Below are positions 45,092 to 54,712 of a stretch of DNA of 64,000 bases, one piece after another. A model generated the notes under the pieces. It ran no database searches, was not told the origin of the DNA, and saw nothing but the letters and a program-made list of their open reading frames with translations. The stretch spans positions 1-64,000 of the forward strand of contig BCIG01000017.1 in the NCBI GenBank assembly GCA_001599915.1, read 5' to 3'. Numbering within the stretch: position 1 is the stretch's first letter; each line of letters starts with the position of its first letter. The position numbers and the translations under genes are program-made. This stretch comes from Symbiotaphrina buchneri. Taxonomy: Eukaryota; Ascomycota; Symbiotaphrinales; Symbiotaphrinaceae.

Positions 45092-46858
45092 ATGTCAACC
45101 TCGGATGAGTACGACTACCTCGACGACGATGAGCTTGGTGACATCCTTCTCAATCTCGAGCCAACTGTCGGTGACGATGTGGACGAGTTCGGTGATGAGG
45201 CCCTCGATAGCGAGCTCCTCAAGCTTCCCCTGGAGTTCCCTGCAGAGAAACATGCAAGCGACGAGCTACCGCCTGCCAGACCTACAAAGCGCCAGCGCCT
45301 CCCAAAAGCCGACAAAATAAAACGACCTCGAACCAACAGCTACGCACCCTCATCTGCCACACAATCACCACCACCTTCACAATCTCGATTTCTATCGCTC
45401 CCTGTAGAGCTGCGATTAGAGATCTACCGATATCTTTGCACCATCGATCGCACGGGAACTAATGATCATAACCGTACAGCCCGACCATGGGAGAGGTCTG
45501 TATGGGATTTAGATGTGGCAATATTTCGAGTCAATCGTCAAATATACCATGAGGCCCATGCTCTCTTTCACAGAGAGAACAACTTTGTCATCATCGACGT
45601 CCAGACAAAGCAGTTTGTGATGCCACAGCTAGATGCCTATGTCTGGTCCGGTTCAAAACCACTCATAACGCCCTGGGATCCATTCAACCTTCCTGATCCT
45701 GTTCTGCGGGTTTCATTGCACATTGAGCAAAAGCGTGGCACCGAGAAAAAGCGATACTATCAGACCTACGTGCTTCTTGCGGACGACCTGCAACGATTCT
45801 GCATTGCTGGTGCGCCACATCTGCCCGAAAATGTCAACGCTGGGGATCCATCCGACAAGAAGATTGAGGCTATATTCACTTTGCCACCGTCTAAACGTAC
45901 CGACCTCCTTCTCCGGAAGCGGTGGCTTACAAATCCGTTTTACCTACTTGAACCGTTCACGAATTGGGTTGGGTTTTCAAACATCGAGATCGTCGGTGTC
46001 GTTTCCGCGCCTTACTGGGCGCACATTACAAAGAGCATGACCAGGACTGAGCGGACATCCAAAGATGACTACAAAGAGTTTGCGGCACTTCTGCGATCCG
46101 CCGATACCGCCTTGCATCAGAGACAGTTCTTGACTGCGTTCAAGGACTACGACAGCGCATTCAACTTTCTGAAAGTCTGGTTCATACGTGTGTCCGAGCG
46201 TCCGGACTTTGATGCTACTCTGATCTTTGACCTATGTTCCAACGCGTGCCGGGGTCGACTCGAGAGCCGGGAGAAGCCAATGGACCTGCAAGCCGTGCAT
46301 AGGTACGCCGATCGCGCCATCGCGATGTACAAGGAGCGCTATGACATCCGGGACTCGTACAACCAGGTCGATCTCGCCGGAAATGTTACAGTATTACCTA
46401 TTCCCGCCGACAACGGCATCTTCTGGCCTGAACCCCAGGTATGGAGATATGCGCAGACCCATATCGCGGGGGTGCGGATCGAGCGTAAGACAGTTGCAAA
46501 GATCTGCTGGTATGCCGCAGTGGCGCAGAGCGTGTTGGCGACTCACGCACTACATCTTGGTGGTCGGCAGGATTACTACAAGCAGCAAGCGGCTGCGTTG
46601 CTTGCTCCTCTTCCTGGTACGGATGAGACCATGGCGGAACTGCGTGCACTCGAGGGCAGGGTGTGGACCTGGTACCAGCGGTATCTTGTTGAGACGAAGA
46701 CGAGGATGGAGTTGAGGGAGAAATTGCGGATGGAAAGGGTAAAGGCATCGAGAGGAAACAAGCCTGGCGGAAAGAAGCCAAGAAAAGCAAAATCGGGAAA
46801 GAAGCGGTCAACGGGGCGCAGAGGCCGACCACCTCGAGACGTGATTGTCATTGATTGA
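45092..46858 (+). CDS. 2EXR/F-box-like protein with AT-hook-type tail
   Basis: Single exon, 588 aa. The first 75 residues are very acidic (DEYDYLDDDELGD...). A basic, nuclear-signal-like stretch follows (TKRQRLPKADKIKRPR). Then comes an LPVELRLEIYRYL motif of the 2EXR/F-box-like type near residue 105, and IFRVNRQIYHEAHALFHRENNFVIID. The region around 330-430 has TPR-like helices (HQRQFLTAFKDYDSAFNFL). The C-terminus is Lys/Arg-rich and ends GRRGRPPRDVIVID, with the RGRP core of an AT hook. The next gene on the right encodes a relative of the same length and layout. Function unknown; nuclear and possibly DNA- or ubiquitin-linked by inference only. Confidence 0.85.
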   Translation: MSTSDEYDYLDDDELGDILLNLEPTVGDDVDEFGDEALDSELLKLPLEFPAEKHASDELPPARPTKRQRLPKADKIKRPRTNSYAPSSATQSPPPSQSRFLSLPVELRLEIYRYLCTIDRTGTNDHNRTARPWERSVWDLDVAIFRVNRQIYHEAHALFHRENNFVIIDVQTKQFVMPQLDAYVWSGSKPLITPWDPFNLPDPVLRVSLHIEQKRGTEKKRYYQTYVLLADDLQRFCIAGAPHLPENVNAGDPSDKKIEAIFTLPPSKRTDLLLRKRWLTNPFYLLEPFTNWVGFSNIEIVGVVSAPYWAHITKSMTRTERTSKDDYKEFAALLRSADTALHQRQFLTAFKDYDSAFNFLKVWFIRVSERPDFDATLIFDLCSNACRGRLESREKPMDLQAVHRYADRAIAMYKERYDIRDSYNQVDLAGNVTVLPIPADNGIFWPEPQVWRYAQTHIAGVRIERKTVAKICWYAAVAQSVLATHALHLGGRQDYYKQQAAALLAPLPGTDETMAELRALEGRVWTWYQRYLVETKTRMELREKLRMERVKASRGNKPGGKKPRKAKSGKKRSTGRRGRPPRDVIVID

Positions 46859-47882
46859 AAATAGTGTAGTAGGATTGTGCTGTACTTTTGACTGGGCTCA
46901 ATTGTGGGACCTGTGGCTGAGACTGGAGTTCAAGACTTTAAGTGCATTCTGTGTTGGATGTTTGTTTGGATATTCAAAGTAGATACCCAACGGCGAGGAG
47001 ATTTTGCCTTCAATTCATTTTGTTACTTCTCAGTGGGCTATGATGTCTGGTCTATGAGAATATCTACACCTCTTTGTATTAAATGTTGGCAACGAACCCT
47101 CGCTGGTGCAAGGGCCTTGTATGTGGCATGCAGGTAGGCATTCTCCTTCAAAAACAGAACCGCAGAGGCATCAAGGCAGGAGTAGATCCCCCCGATCCTC
47201 TTATGAGGCTTCATGCAAAGCAAAAACAAAAAGTTCGGATCACTGGGAATTAACCCAAGTGATCTTATGAAAATCCGAAGATTTTTCCGGGATTCGAACT
47301 CTCGCCCCTTAGGGGTCGATGCTCTACATGTGACTTCATATATGAACTTCTCAGATACACTCTAAGACGAAATTAATCATCTGCAGTTACTCTTCGCCAT
47401 ATGCCATATGCCCCGTTGTTGGAGAGAGAAAGCTTACTGTAATATATATAGATTACTCGAGCGCATTAGCTGTCACTGAGTGCGAAGGGCGGCATACAAT
47501 CATAAGATATCTTTATACAATTTTGAGATAGTGAATAAGGTATTCTGGGTCAGAGAGTTGACAATACGCTGATAAGGTAACTTACATTCCCTCTTATTGC
47601 CACGTGATTTCACTGATTGCCCTTGCACCTGTTGAAAAGTTGATTTCCGCTTTTGGAGTTTGGAGTTCTACACAGCTAAATTCAGGGTATCGAGGGGAAA
47701 CACCCAGGCAAACCTTCGCTCTGAAGATAGGGGTCCAGCGTCGTGTTCGGTAAATTGGCGTTTCCGACACGCTAGCGAAATGTAAACATTCCGCGCCTTC
47801 CCCAGCTTTCGACTGCACCACGCCTTGCCTCGCTGGCTGCTGTACCCAATCTCCACCGGGCCTTCAAACAAACGAACGAACC
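46859..47882. other. Intergenic between tandem paralogs, with tRNA relic
   Basis: About 1 kb between the two related genes. It holds the tRNA-like fragment at 47288-47331 and, next to it at 47234-47279, an imperfect hairpin (GGATCACTGGG / CCCAAGTGATC with outer TTCGGA / TCCGAA). No protein gene was found. Confidence 0.5.
47288..47331 (-). other. tRNA relic (T arm and anticodon region)
   Basis: Read on the minus strand: GTAGAGC, then ATCGACCCCTAAGGGGCGAG, then AGTTCGAATCCCGGA. This contains a good RNA polymerase III B box (AGTTCGAATCC), a D-arm 3' half and a CCCTAA anticodon-loop-like segment that could have been an Arg-CCT tRNA. The T stem does not pair and there is no acceptor stem, so it is most likely a remnant. 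Confidence 0.35.
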
Positions 47883-49643
47883 ATGGCCTCCTCATCGCGA
47901 TCCACCTCTCAGATCGTCGACGGAGCCGGGACACTCGACAACATACGGCTTGGAGCCTCCGAGAACGTCCGTCTCACGCGCAAGCGGGTGCGCGACGCGC
48001 GTCTCCACGACCCTCCTCGACCAGCTCAACGCCCGCGAATGGCCTTGAAGGAAACCGACGTCAATTCGAGCACATATAGCAGCATAATCGCCAAACTCAG
48101 CGCCAAACCCATCAAAAAGGCAAATAAGAAACCTGCCTGCAGGCTCCTTGCTCTACCAATCGAGGTCCGTCGGCAAATATTCCGCTATCTCTTCGCGATC
48201 GAGCATACAGGAACATACACGACCGATCGGTCGCCGACACGCTGTTGGCAAGCGTTGCGATGGAACTTTAACCTGGAGATCTTCCGGACGAACATGCGGC
48301 TCTATCGCGAAGCATCCGAATACTTCCACTGGCTCAACAACTTTGTCGTCATCGAGGTTGAGCTGAATCATCCCTTTCTATCCAAGGTCCCTGGGCTTTG
48401 GCCCCGAAAATGGACCCGGACACCAGAAAATGCGTTCCATGTCCCGAACCCGGTCTTGAAAGTCTCGATAAGGCAGATACACGACTCAGAAACGCACAAA
48501 CAGGTGTCTTATCAAACTCAGGTTATACTTGCAGAGGATCTCAGACGATTTTGCACCGGCGTCGCTATGCGTCTCGATTTTAGAGGTCATCCTCGCCCTC
48601 CCAAAGTTGACTCCAAGGTGCTTTTTACTATTCCCAATATGAGAGAGTCAGATCGCCTCGAACGAAAGAACCTTCTCAAACACCCGTACCTCCTGCTCGA
48701 ATCATTGAACTGTTGGACCGGCTTTTCCAATGTTCAAATAATAGGGCCCATCTCTGACTCCTACCGCGGACGTATTACAACCCATCTGACTCAGGCGGAA
48801 CCGACGTGGAAGGATGTCCGGCGCGCATATCTGAGCCTGGCGAAGGCAGGCGACGATGAGCTGGAACAGCGACGTTTTGCACATGCATCCAGGGACTATG
48901 AGATGGCTCTGAGGTACCTCGACGCCGAACTTACTTATTACGATACCCAGGGCAACGGAGAAACTCACGAGATTGATCCTGCCCTGATCCTGCATATCCT
49001 TTCGCGCGCCGCACAGGCTAGGTTAGAAAGCTTAAACTGCAAAAGCGACCTAGAAAAGGTGAAAGAGCATGCCCAACGTGCGATCTGCATCCACAAGAAG
49101 CGCAACAATATCTTCGACGCCAGGGTGACGATGGATATTATTGGCAACACCACCTCGGAGCCAATTCCCAACGGTTTTGAGGAGGAGTGGGAGGAGTACA
49201 TATGCATCTGGGAAAGCATGGCACTGCGCCTTCCCGAGGCCACGATCCCGCGGGAAGTCATTGCGCGAATGTGCTACTACATCCACATCGCGCTCATTGT
49301 GCGCGATTGGTCACACCAATCGGTCTCGTCGGATTATTATCTGCAGCAGGCAGAGGGGCTGCTCGCGGCGTCCCCACAGCGGGATGAGATCCGCAAGGAG
49401 CTAGCGGAGTTGAAGGAGAGGGCCAAGACCGGGCACTTGGAGATGATGCGCCAGGGTGTCGCGAATTATCAGGCACAGCCCTTGCATTCAATATTGGATT
49501 CGACCGATGAAGAAGGTTTAGCCTGGGCGGATGATACGGATTTCGATGAGGAGGATTACATGTCAGATGAGGATTACATATCGGATGAGGATTACATCAT
49601 ACATGACTACGGCTACGCCCCCTACACCTACTCCTATCACTGA
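47883..49643 (+). CDS. 2EXR/F-box-like protein, paralog of the preceding gene
   Basis: Single exon, 586 aa. It shares with the gene at 45092-46858 the core LLALPIEVRRQIFRYLFAIEHTG (positions aligned to FLSLPVELRLEIYRYL), IFRTNMRLYREASEYFH..NNFVVIEV, a KHPYLLLESLNCWTGFSNVQIIG block (LTNPFYLLEPFTNWVGFSNIEIVG in the first) and the TPR-like EQRRFAHASRDYEMALRYL. The ends differ: here the N-terminus is Ser/Arg-rich and the C-terminus is acidic with a short repeat (YMSDED, YISDED) and a Tyr-rich end. The two genes are clearly an old tandem duplication. Function unknown. Confidence 0.85.
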   Translation: MASSSRSTSQIVDGAGTLDNIRLGASENVRLTRKRVRDARLHDPPRPAQRPRMALKETDVNSSTYSSIIAKLSAKPIKKANKKPACRLLALPIEVRRQIFRYLFAIEHTGTYTTDRSPTRCWQALRWNFNLEIFRTNMRLYREASEYFHWLNNFVVIEVELNHPFLSKVPGLWPRKWTRTPENAFHVPNPVLKVSIRQIHDSETHKQVSYQTQVILAEDLRRFCTGVAMRLDFRGHPRPPKVDSKVLFTIPNMRESDRLERKNLLKHPYLLLESLNCWTGFSNVQIIGPISDSYRGRITTHLTQAEPTWKDVRRAYLSLAKAGDDELEQRRFAHASRDYEMALRYLDAELTYYDTQGNGETHEIDPALILHILSRAAQARLESLNCKSDLEKVKEHAQRAICIHKKRNNIFDARVTMDIIGNTTSEPIPNGFEEEWEEYICIWESMALRLPEATIPREVIARMCYYIHIALIVRDWSHQSVSSDYYLQQAEGLLAASPQRDEIRKELAELKERAKTGHLEMMRQGVANYQAQPLHSILDSTDEEGLAWADDTDFDEEDYMSDEDYISDEDYIIHDYGYAPYTYSYH

Positions 49644-49955
49644 GCATATGGCGCTCGGTTGCGGGCCTCGCTTGCTTCCTCGACGGGTTCATTGTTTCTT
49701 CATGTGGCTCTTGATTGTTAAGAATTTGTGGTGGCTACTATTTCTTTCGGGATGTCATTAATAGAGGTGGAAAGCTTTGCGATGTTCACTTGATTTCTCC
49801 TATCCTGTACTGGAATATCTTTCCTCTACTTTAGATTATCCTTCCTTAATGATACCCCTCTGACTAGCTACTGTATCAACAATGTATTTCAGATCACTGA
49901 GCATGATCATGCGCTTGCTTTTCCACGAAGAAATACGCGCGTCCATGCGTCAACT
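49644..49955. other. Short intergenic, convergent 3' ends
   Basis: 312 bp between the paralog and the SDR gene. Nothing recognised. Confidence 0.5.
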
Positions 49956-50930
49956 TCAAGCTTTCTTCTTTTGAGTAGCTTTCCCCATCTCCTTGGAGAT
50001 AGGGACAATACCTTCCACCATCATGTCCTGTAAGATCGATTAGCCTCCTGTCGGCTGCTCAAGAAGATAGTATGGCTCACAAGGATTGGCTGCGGCGACA
50101 GCCACAACCCCAAACGGTTGATGGTAGCATTGGTCCCCACCCAGACTGTGCCAACTGTGCCCTTCTCCACCGCGTGGACAACATTGTTTGCGTACTGCTT
50201 TGAGGTCATGGCGCCGTTCTGAAGGCGGCCATCGGTGATGCTATTGATGAAGTCCCTGGTCTCATAGTAATGGGAAGTCTTCGGCAACTCAGCCGCATGA
50301 TTATTGTCAAAGAAGTTGGACTTGACCGCGCATGTGATGAGAGTGATGGTCCTGACCCCGAGCGGTTTCAGCTCATGCCGCCACGTCTCGCTGGCAATAG
50401 CGAGGGACGCCTTCGAGGCGTTATAGAGACCTGCACACCTGTCAGCGGACTGCCCGGCGAGACGCCTCTCCATAGAGGAACATACTATTCAACGGCATAG
50501 GCGCATACGCGCTCACCGACGAGTTGTTCACCACACAGCCCTTCGCTTTAATCAGCAGCGGGGCAAACGCCTGCATCATGGCCAGCGGGGCCCAGAAGTT
50601 AACATCAAACAACTTCTTCCCCCCCTCAATGTCCGCATCCAGAGCCGGGACGATGGCGCCGGCGCCGGCATTGTTGACGAGGACATCGAGCCTGCCGCCG
50701 GTCTCGCGGCTGACGCGCTCGACGGCCGCGGCGATGGACTCGGCGGACAGCACGTCGAGGGACAGCGCGGTGACGTTTGCGGCGCGCGCGAGCGTCGTGG
50801 AGATCTTGGAGGGATTCCGAGCTGTTGCGAAGACGTGGTAGCCCCGCTCGTGGAAGGCTTCAGCTAAGGCGGCGCCGATGCCGCCGGCGGAGCAGCCGGT
50901 GATCAGGGCGGATTTGAGGGGGCAGGCCAT
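49956..50930 (-). CDS. Short-chain dehydrogenase/reductase (Ayr1-like)
   Basis: Three exons (complement of 49956-50027, 50081-50430, 50486-50930), 288 aa. Rossmann motif TGCSAGGIG near residue 11, ATARNPSK (NADPH-type Arg), LDVLVNNAG, NNSSVSAYAPMPLNS and the catalytic YNASK, which is completed only after the first splice. The C-terminal part (RLGLWLSPQPIL and a Lys-rich end) fits the 1-acyldihydroxyacetone-phosphate reductase group, which acts on lipid droplets and ER; other SDR substrates are possible. It is divergent from the regulator-like gene at 51294. Confidence 0.92.
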
Positions 50931-51293
50931 GGGGAGAGGTGGTGTTGCGAGCGAGCAGGGAGGTGAGTGGAATATGCGGTTGCTGCCATGTTGGCAGAGG
51001 GATCCGCGGTGTCTTTATAGACAGGTCTGCTGGACTGTTTAATGCACATGGAGCAGCTGGAAGCACGTCTGACTTTCCTGCCAAATTCTGTATGTCTACG
51101 GAGCCCCAGGGGGCACGTCGGAGCTAGGGCTCAAACACCCTCCGGAGGTTGTGTGGCTATACCCGAAACGGCAAACAAACAAAGTCTTGGCCATGCGACA
51201 TGACTGCGCGGGCTCCTCCCTCTTCCGAAGACGCAAGCATGCAGTGTCGCAGCCCATCGTCTGCATCTGCAAAACTCTGGCTCGATCAGGGAA
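50931..51293. other. Divergent promoter region
   Basis: 363 bp between the SDR and the regulator-like gene. No further feature recognised. Confidence 0.45.
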
Positions 51294-52878
51294 ATGGTCG
51301 AAAAGGCCAAGACCGCCCAGATGTCGGGACCGGATGAATCCAACGGCCCGCCTGGCTCTTCCTCAAGGTTGATGCCTTTCATCGTCTCATCGAACGCTGG
51401 GAAGGTCGATCCGGCGACAAGGAGGTTGATCAGGAGCCATGTGATGCGTGGCAAGAAGGAGAAGAGGGTCCGTCCTGATTCCGGCCGGTTACTGACGGGC
51501 TCTGGGGCGAGAGCGTTGGATGTGACTCAGCCGCCTCGTGTCAAGCTGGAGGAGGTGCTCGATGTGTATACGCCACCCGCCCCCATCCGCGTGGGATCGG
51601 ATCTGTCCTTCGTTGAGTGTGCCGATGAGGTCGAGCCGGCGATACTCCTGAATGTGGTGAAACGTACGTTCCTTCTTTTGTGAGCTTGTCCGTGGCTAAA
51701 TCAATAGCAAAATTCCAGTCTCCCCGATCGCAATGCGGGTCATCTTCCCGCTCATGATGGCCATCGGCTTCCAAGCCGACAATCAAGAATGGGTGTACCT
51801 TCTCGGCCTCGACGCCGCCGCGTTCCACATCTCGGCCTTCGCCATGGAGAGCTTCGTCGACCGGGTGCTACGTCAGCGAGCGGACAAGAGCAATCCAGTG
51901 GCGATCGTGCATCTGCAGAAAGGCCTCCGGCTGCTCCGGGAGAGGCTGCTGGGGGCAGACGACGAGACAAAGGTCTCGGACTCCACCATGGCGGTGGTCT
52001 TGAAACTTGCGAGTGCGGCGCATTTCGATGGGGAGTATCAGGTCGCGAGGCAGCATATGGAGGGTCTACGGCGGATGGTGGACCTAAGAGGAGGGCTTGA
52101 CGTGTTCGAAGGCAAATATATTTTGGTGGAGATCTTGAGGTAGATGATTGCCAAGGTATCCCGTGTGTTGACAGAGAGATACTGATGACTGAAACCTGCC
52201 AGGGCCGACCTGGGAATTGCGCTCCTCAACGGCTCGGAGCCCATGTTTTTCCGTCGTCCTTCAGAGCCGGTGCCTGCGTATCCCGCCAAGCTGTTGCCCA
52301 CTTCCAACGACAAGCCGATCTCCCAGGTCGATACTGAGCTACTTCAAGTCCTGGACAGCAATCTCGCGGCGGCGTGGCGCGTCATGAGCAAGTTCTGCCT
52401 GCTTATCAATCTCGCCACGCAAACCCAGCGCTCCATCCGAGTCGACATGATCCACGAGACCATGGCTGCAGTCTTGTATCGCTTGCTTCATATGAGCTTC
52501 CCCGACAGCTCAGTTGATGAGATGGTCCGATATGGGTTGTTGGCTTTTTGCCACCATGTGTTTTTACAGTGGCAGGATATTAGGCTGCCTTACCAACACT
52601 TTCCTGCCGCTTATCGAAACTGCATGAAGGGTTTCAAGCCTGTCGATGGCGTCTTCGAGCAGCTGATGCTCTGGCTGTTGATTACGGGTGCTATTTCGGT
52701 CTTTGATATATCGGATGAAGCGTGGCTGAGAGAATTGCTGGTGGATCACGCCCGAAAGTGCGAGGTGAGGACGTGGAAAGACATGCAGGGTATCTTGAAG
52801 TCGTTTCTCTGGATTGGGTTATTGGATGATCAGCCAGGGAAGCATATTTATGATTTGCTTAAACTGGGGAACGGGTGA
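51294..52878 (+). CDS. Fungal transcription factor-like protein without zinc cluster
   Basis: Three exons (51294-51663, 51719-52139, 52203-52878), up to 488 aa; the second in-frame ATG ten codons in is an alternative start. The N-terminal block RLMPFIVSSNAGKVDPATRRLIRSHVMRGKKEKR is typical of a large fungal family in which a short basic region precedes a transcription-factor-like helical domain. The rest is helical (LASAAHFDGEYQVARQHMEGLRRMVDLRGGL, WRVMSKFCLLINLA, GLLAFCHHVFLQWQDI), like the Fungal_trans_2 type. There is no Cys cluster, so DNA binding is uncertain. It is divergent from the SDR gene. Function unknown beyond this resemblance. Confidence 0.8.
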
Positions 52879-53191
52879 AGTGGAGATGGTCGATTTCATT
52901 CTAACGTTATGTTGACGGTAATGCTGCTCTATGCATTGCCTTCCTCCATTTCCCTATCCACACCTCTCGAGCACATGAAATCTCTGGGCATGAAATGGAC
53001 GTGGAATGGATTCAGATCACATAAAGTCAATGTCATCAAAAGATCGAATGAGCCACATGCAAATCTGAGAAAGAGGAACAGCCATCTTGAAAATTCAATT
53101 GTTTTCATCTAGGAAGCAACGTGGACTTTTCCATGTCCGTCTCTCGGACGCGTGGTATCAAGAAGCAGCGCTATGCAAGAACCGAAAGCAT
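52879..53191. other. Short intergenic, convergent 3' ends
   Basis: 313 bp between the regulator-like gene and the BIM1-like gene. Nothing recognised. Confidence 0.5.
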
Positions 53192-53938
53192 CTAAAGACA
53201 GAAGACACCGACTACAACTGCCGCCGCCAGGGTGAGCATACCAACGGCATTGCTGCTTCCCAGAACGGCCGCCGCGCCGGTCTTTGTTGACGTGGCCGAA
53301 GCGGACGACCCGGTCGCAGTGCTCGAAGCAGTCCCACTGGAAGCTGACGCACTCGAGCTGGAGTCAGTGGCATTGTCGAAGGTCGTGTTCCCGGTTATAG
53401 TCGCGGTGATGCCTGTGGCATTGGTGCAGCCAGAGCCAACAGTCATGTTCGAACCAGCGACGAAATTGACAGCAGCACACTGGATCCCGTCATCAGCTCC
53501 ATCATCCTTGATAATTTGATTAGTGGCTCGGCTCACCTGATACAGCACTCCATCGACAGCATCCTGCATAACCTGGATCACGCCCTGCTGGCCCGCCCAG
53601 TCATCTGGTAGCGACAGGTCCGGCAAGCAGAACGTGCCGAGGCCAATCTCGTTCACCACGGGGAGGATGTTGGTCCAGTTTCCAGAAGCAGTCTTGTCGG
53701 TGGTTGCGCGGAAGAGCCAATCGGCCTCGGGATGCGTGCTACGCAGCGCAATGGCGAATTGACCGACCGTGATGTTGGTGGTGTCGGTGTCGTTGAACGT
53801 GACATCGTAGCCGCCGCAGGGAGCAGTGCCTTCTATTGAGTCGTCGAAGCCCACGCTTGGTGGATAGTTGAGCAGAAAGTGGGCGGAGGTGAGGGAGGTG
53901 AAGCCTAAACTGGCGAGGATGAGGCTGGGCGCATACAT
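53192..53938 (-). CDS. BIM1-like copper-acquisition factor (LPMO-like X325), GPI-anchored
   Basis: Single exon, 248 aa. The signal peptide MYAPSLILASLGFTSLTSA would be cut before His20, leaving the mature N-terminal HFLLNYPPSVGFDDS. A free N-terminal His followed by LNYPP is the mark of BIM1-like/X325 proteins, which bind copper(II) through the His brace. Other family points are the APCGGY block, an FCLPDLSLPDDWAG..GVIQV segment and paired Cys residues. The C-terminus is Ser/Thr/Ala-rich and ends in a hydrophobic GPI signal (VGMLTLAAAVVVGVFCL). In Cryptococcus, Bim1 works with Ctr1 in copper uptake under copper limitation. Here it is divergent from a ferric reductase gene, which fits a copper/iron uptake module. 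Confidence 0.9.
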   Translation of the reverse strand: MYAPSLILASLGFTSLTSAHFLLNYPPSVGFDDSIEGTAPCGGYDVTFNDTDTTNITVGQFAIALRSTHPEADWLFRATTDKTASGNWTNILPVVNEIGLGTFCLPDLSLPDDWAGQQGVIQVMQDAVDGVLYQVSRATNQIIKDDGADDGIQCAAVNFVAGSNMTVGSGCTNATGITATITGNTTFDNATDSSSSASASSGTASSTATGSSASATSTKTGAAAVLGSSNAVGMLTLAAAVVVGVFCL

Positions 53939-54156
53939 CGTGGTGTGGGTTATTGATGGACGAGCAGACTTTCTGGTGTCTTTGATGTAAGAGGTAGGTT
54001 GATCTGGAGATCTGATTGCGAATTAAGTGGACTCAGTATGGGAGAAGCTTCTTTTTAGAGTCTGACAGGAGGAGGTTCGTCTGATCGGGCACTGCCAGGG
54101 GTCAACAACACGAGATGCACATTTACAACCATGTGGCTTGGAATAATCAGCTCGAA

Positions 54157-54164
54157 TGTGCTCT
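54157..54164 (+). promoter_or_regulatory. Mac1-type site, one mismatch (TGTGCTCT)
   Basis: Eight-base word in the shared promoter, one base from TGTGCTCA. It is the site nearest to the BIM1-like gene of the three. Confidence 0.35.
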
Positions 54165-54301
54165 CTCTCACTCATCACTTGCAGCACGCCCTCTACCTGC
54201 AGGCCCATCACGGCGCTTTGGTGGGGAGAGTCACGGTTGCCCTTTCCAATACGGGCATGAGATGGAATCGGCAGGCGACTATTCCGTAAACGACAAAACA
54301 A

Positions 54302-54309
54302 TGTGCTCA
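54302..54309 (+). promoter_or_regulatory. Mac1-type copper-response site (TGTGCTCA)
   Basis: Exact match to the motif recalled for Aspergillus Mac1, centred roughly midway between the two divergent genes. Function here is inferred from the motif and from the gene products on both sides. Confidence 0.5.
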
Positions 54310-54471
54310 AATCTTCTCAGTCCAGTCTACAACAGGCTTAGCTCGCCAAGGTGGGAACAAGGTCAGCATATACGAGCATTTTATCATCATCGTTATTCCC
54401 GACGACAAAAATGGAAGCCTGACAGGAATCTGACAGGGTCAGCAAAGAGGGAGAGCATATTACTAATAAAA

Positions 54472-54479
54472 GGTGCTCA
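54472..54479 (+). promoter_or_regulatory. Mac1-type site, one mismatch (GGTGCTCA)
   Basis: Third copy of the word, about 235 bp upstream of the ferric reductase start. Confidence 0.35.
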
Positions 54480-54712
54480 ATCCGAGGCGCGGCAACGGTC
54501 ATCCAACTTTCGCGCTTCGGGTATGACGGCTTGAGTTCCACGTTGTGCAGAATCTACCCAACCTCTTCCTACACAAAAGTGCAAGGACATCTGCGTTATC
54601 ATCAACTGAGGTTGGGACTCTTTGCTTGGTCTCTTCCAATGTGCAGTATTTCTTTTCCAGCATTCTTCCCTTCCTGAAGATTCAGCCGACTCGGCCAGCC
54701 AGCAAGCACAGC

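Larger units (their letters stand above)
53939..54712. promoter_or_regulatory. Shared divergent promoter, BIM1-like / ferric reductase
   Basis: The 774 bp between the two divergent starts. It holds one TGTGCTCA (54302-54309) and two one-mismatch versions, TGTGCTCT (54157-54164) and GGTGCTCA (54472-54479), all in the same orientation. TGTGCTCA is, from memory, the reported site of the copper regulator Mac1 in Aspergillus fumigatus. No gene lies inside. Confidence 0.6.
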
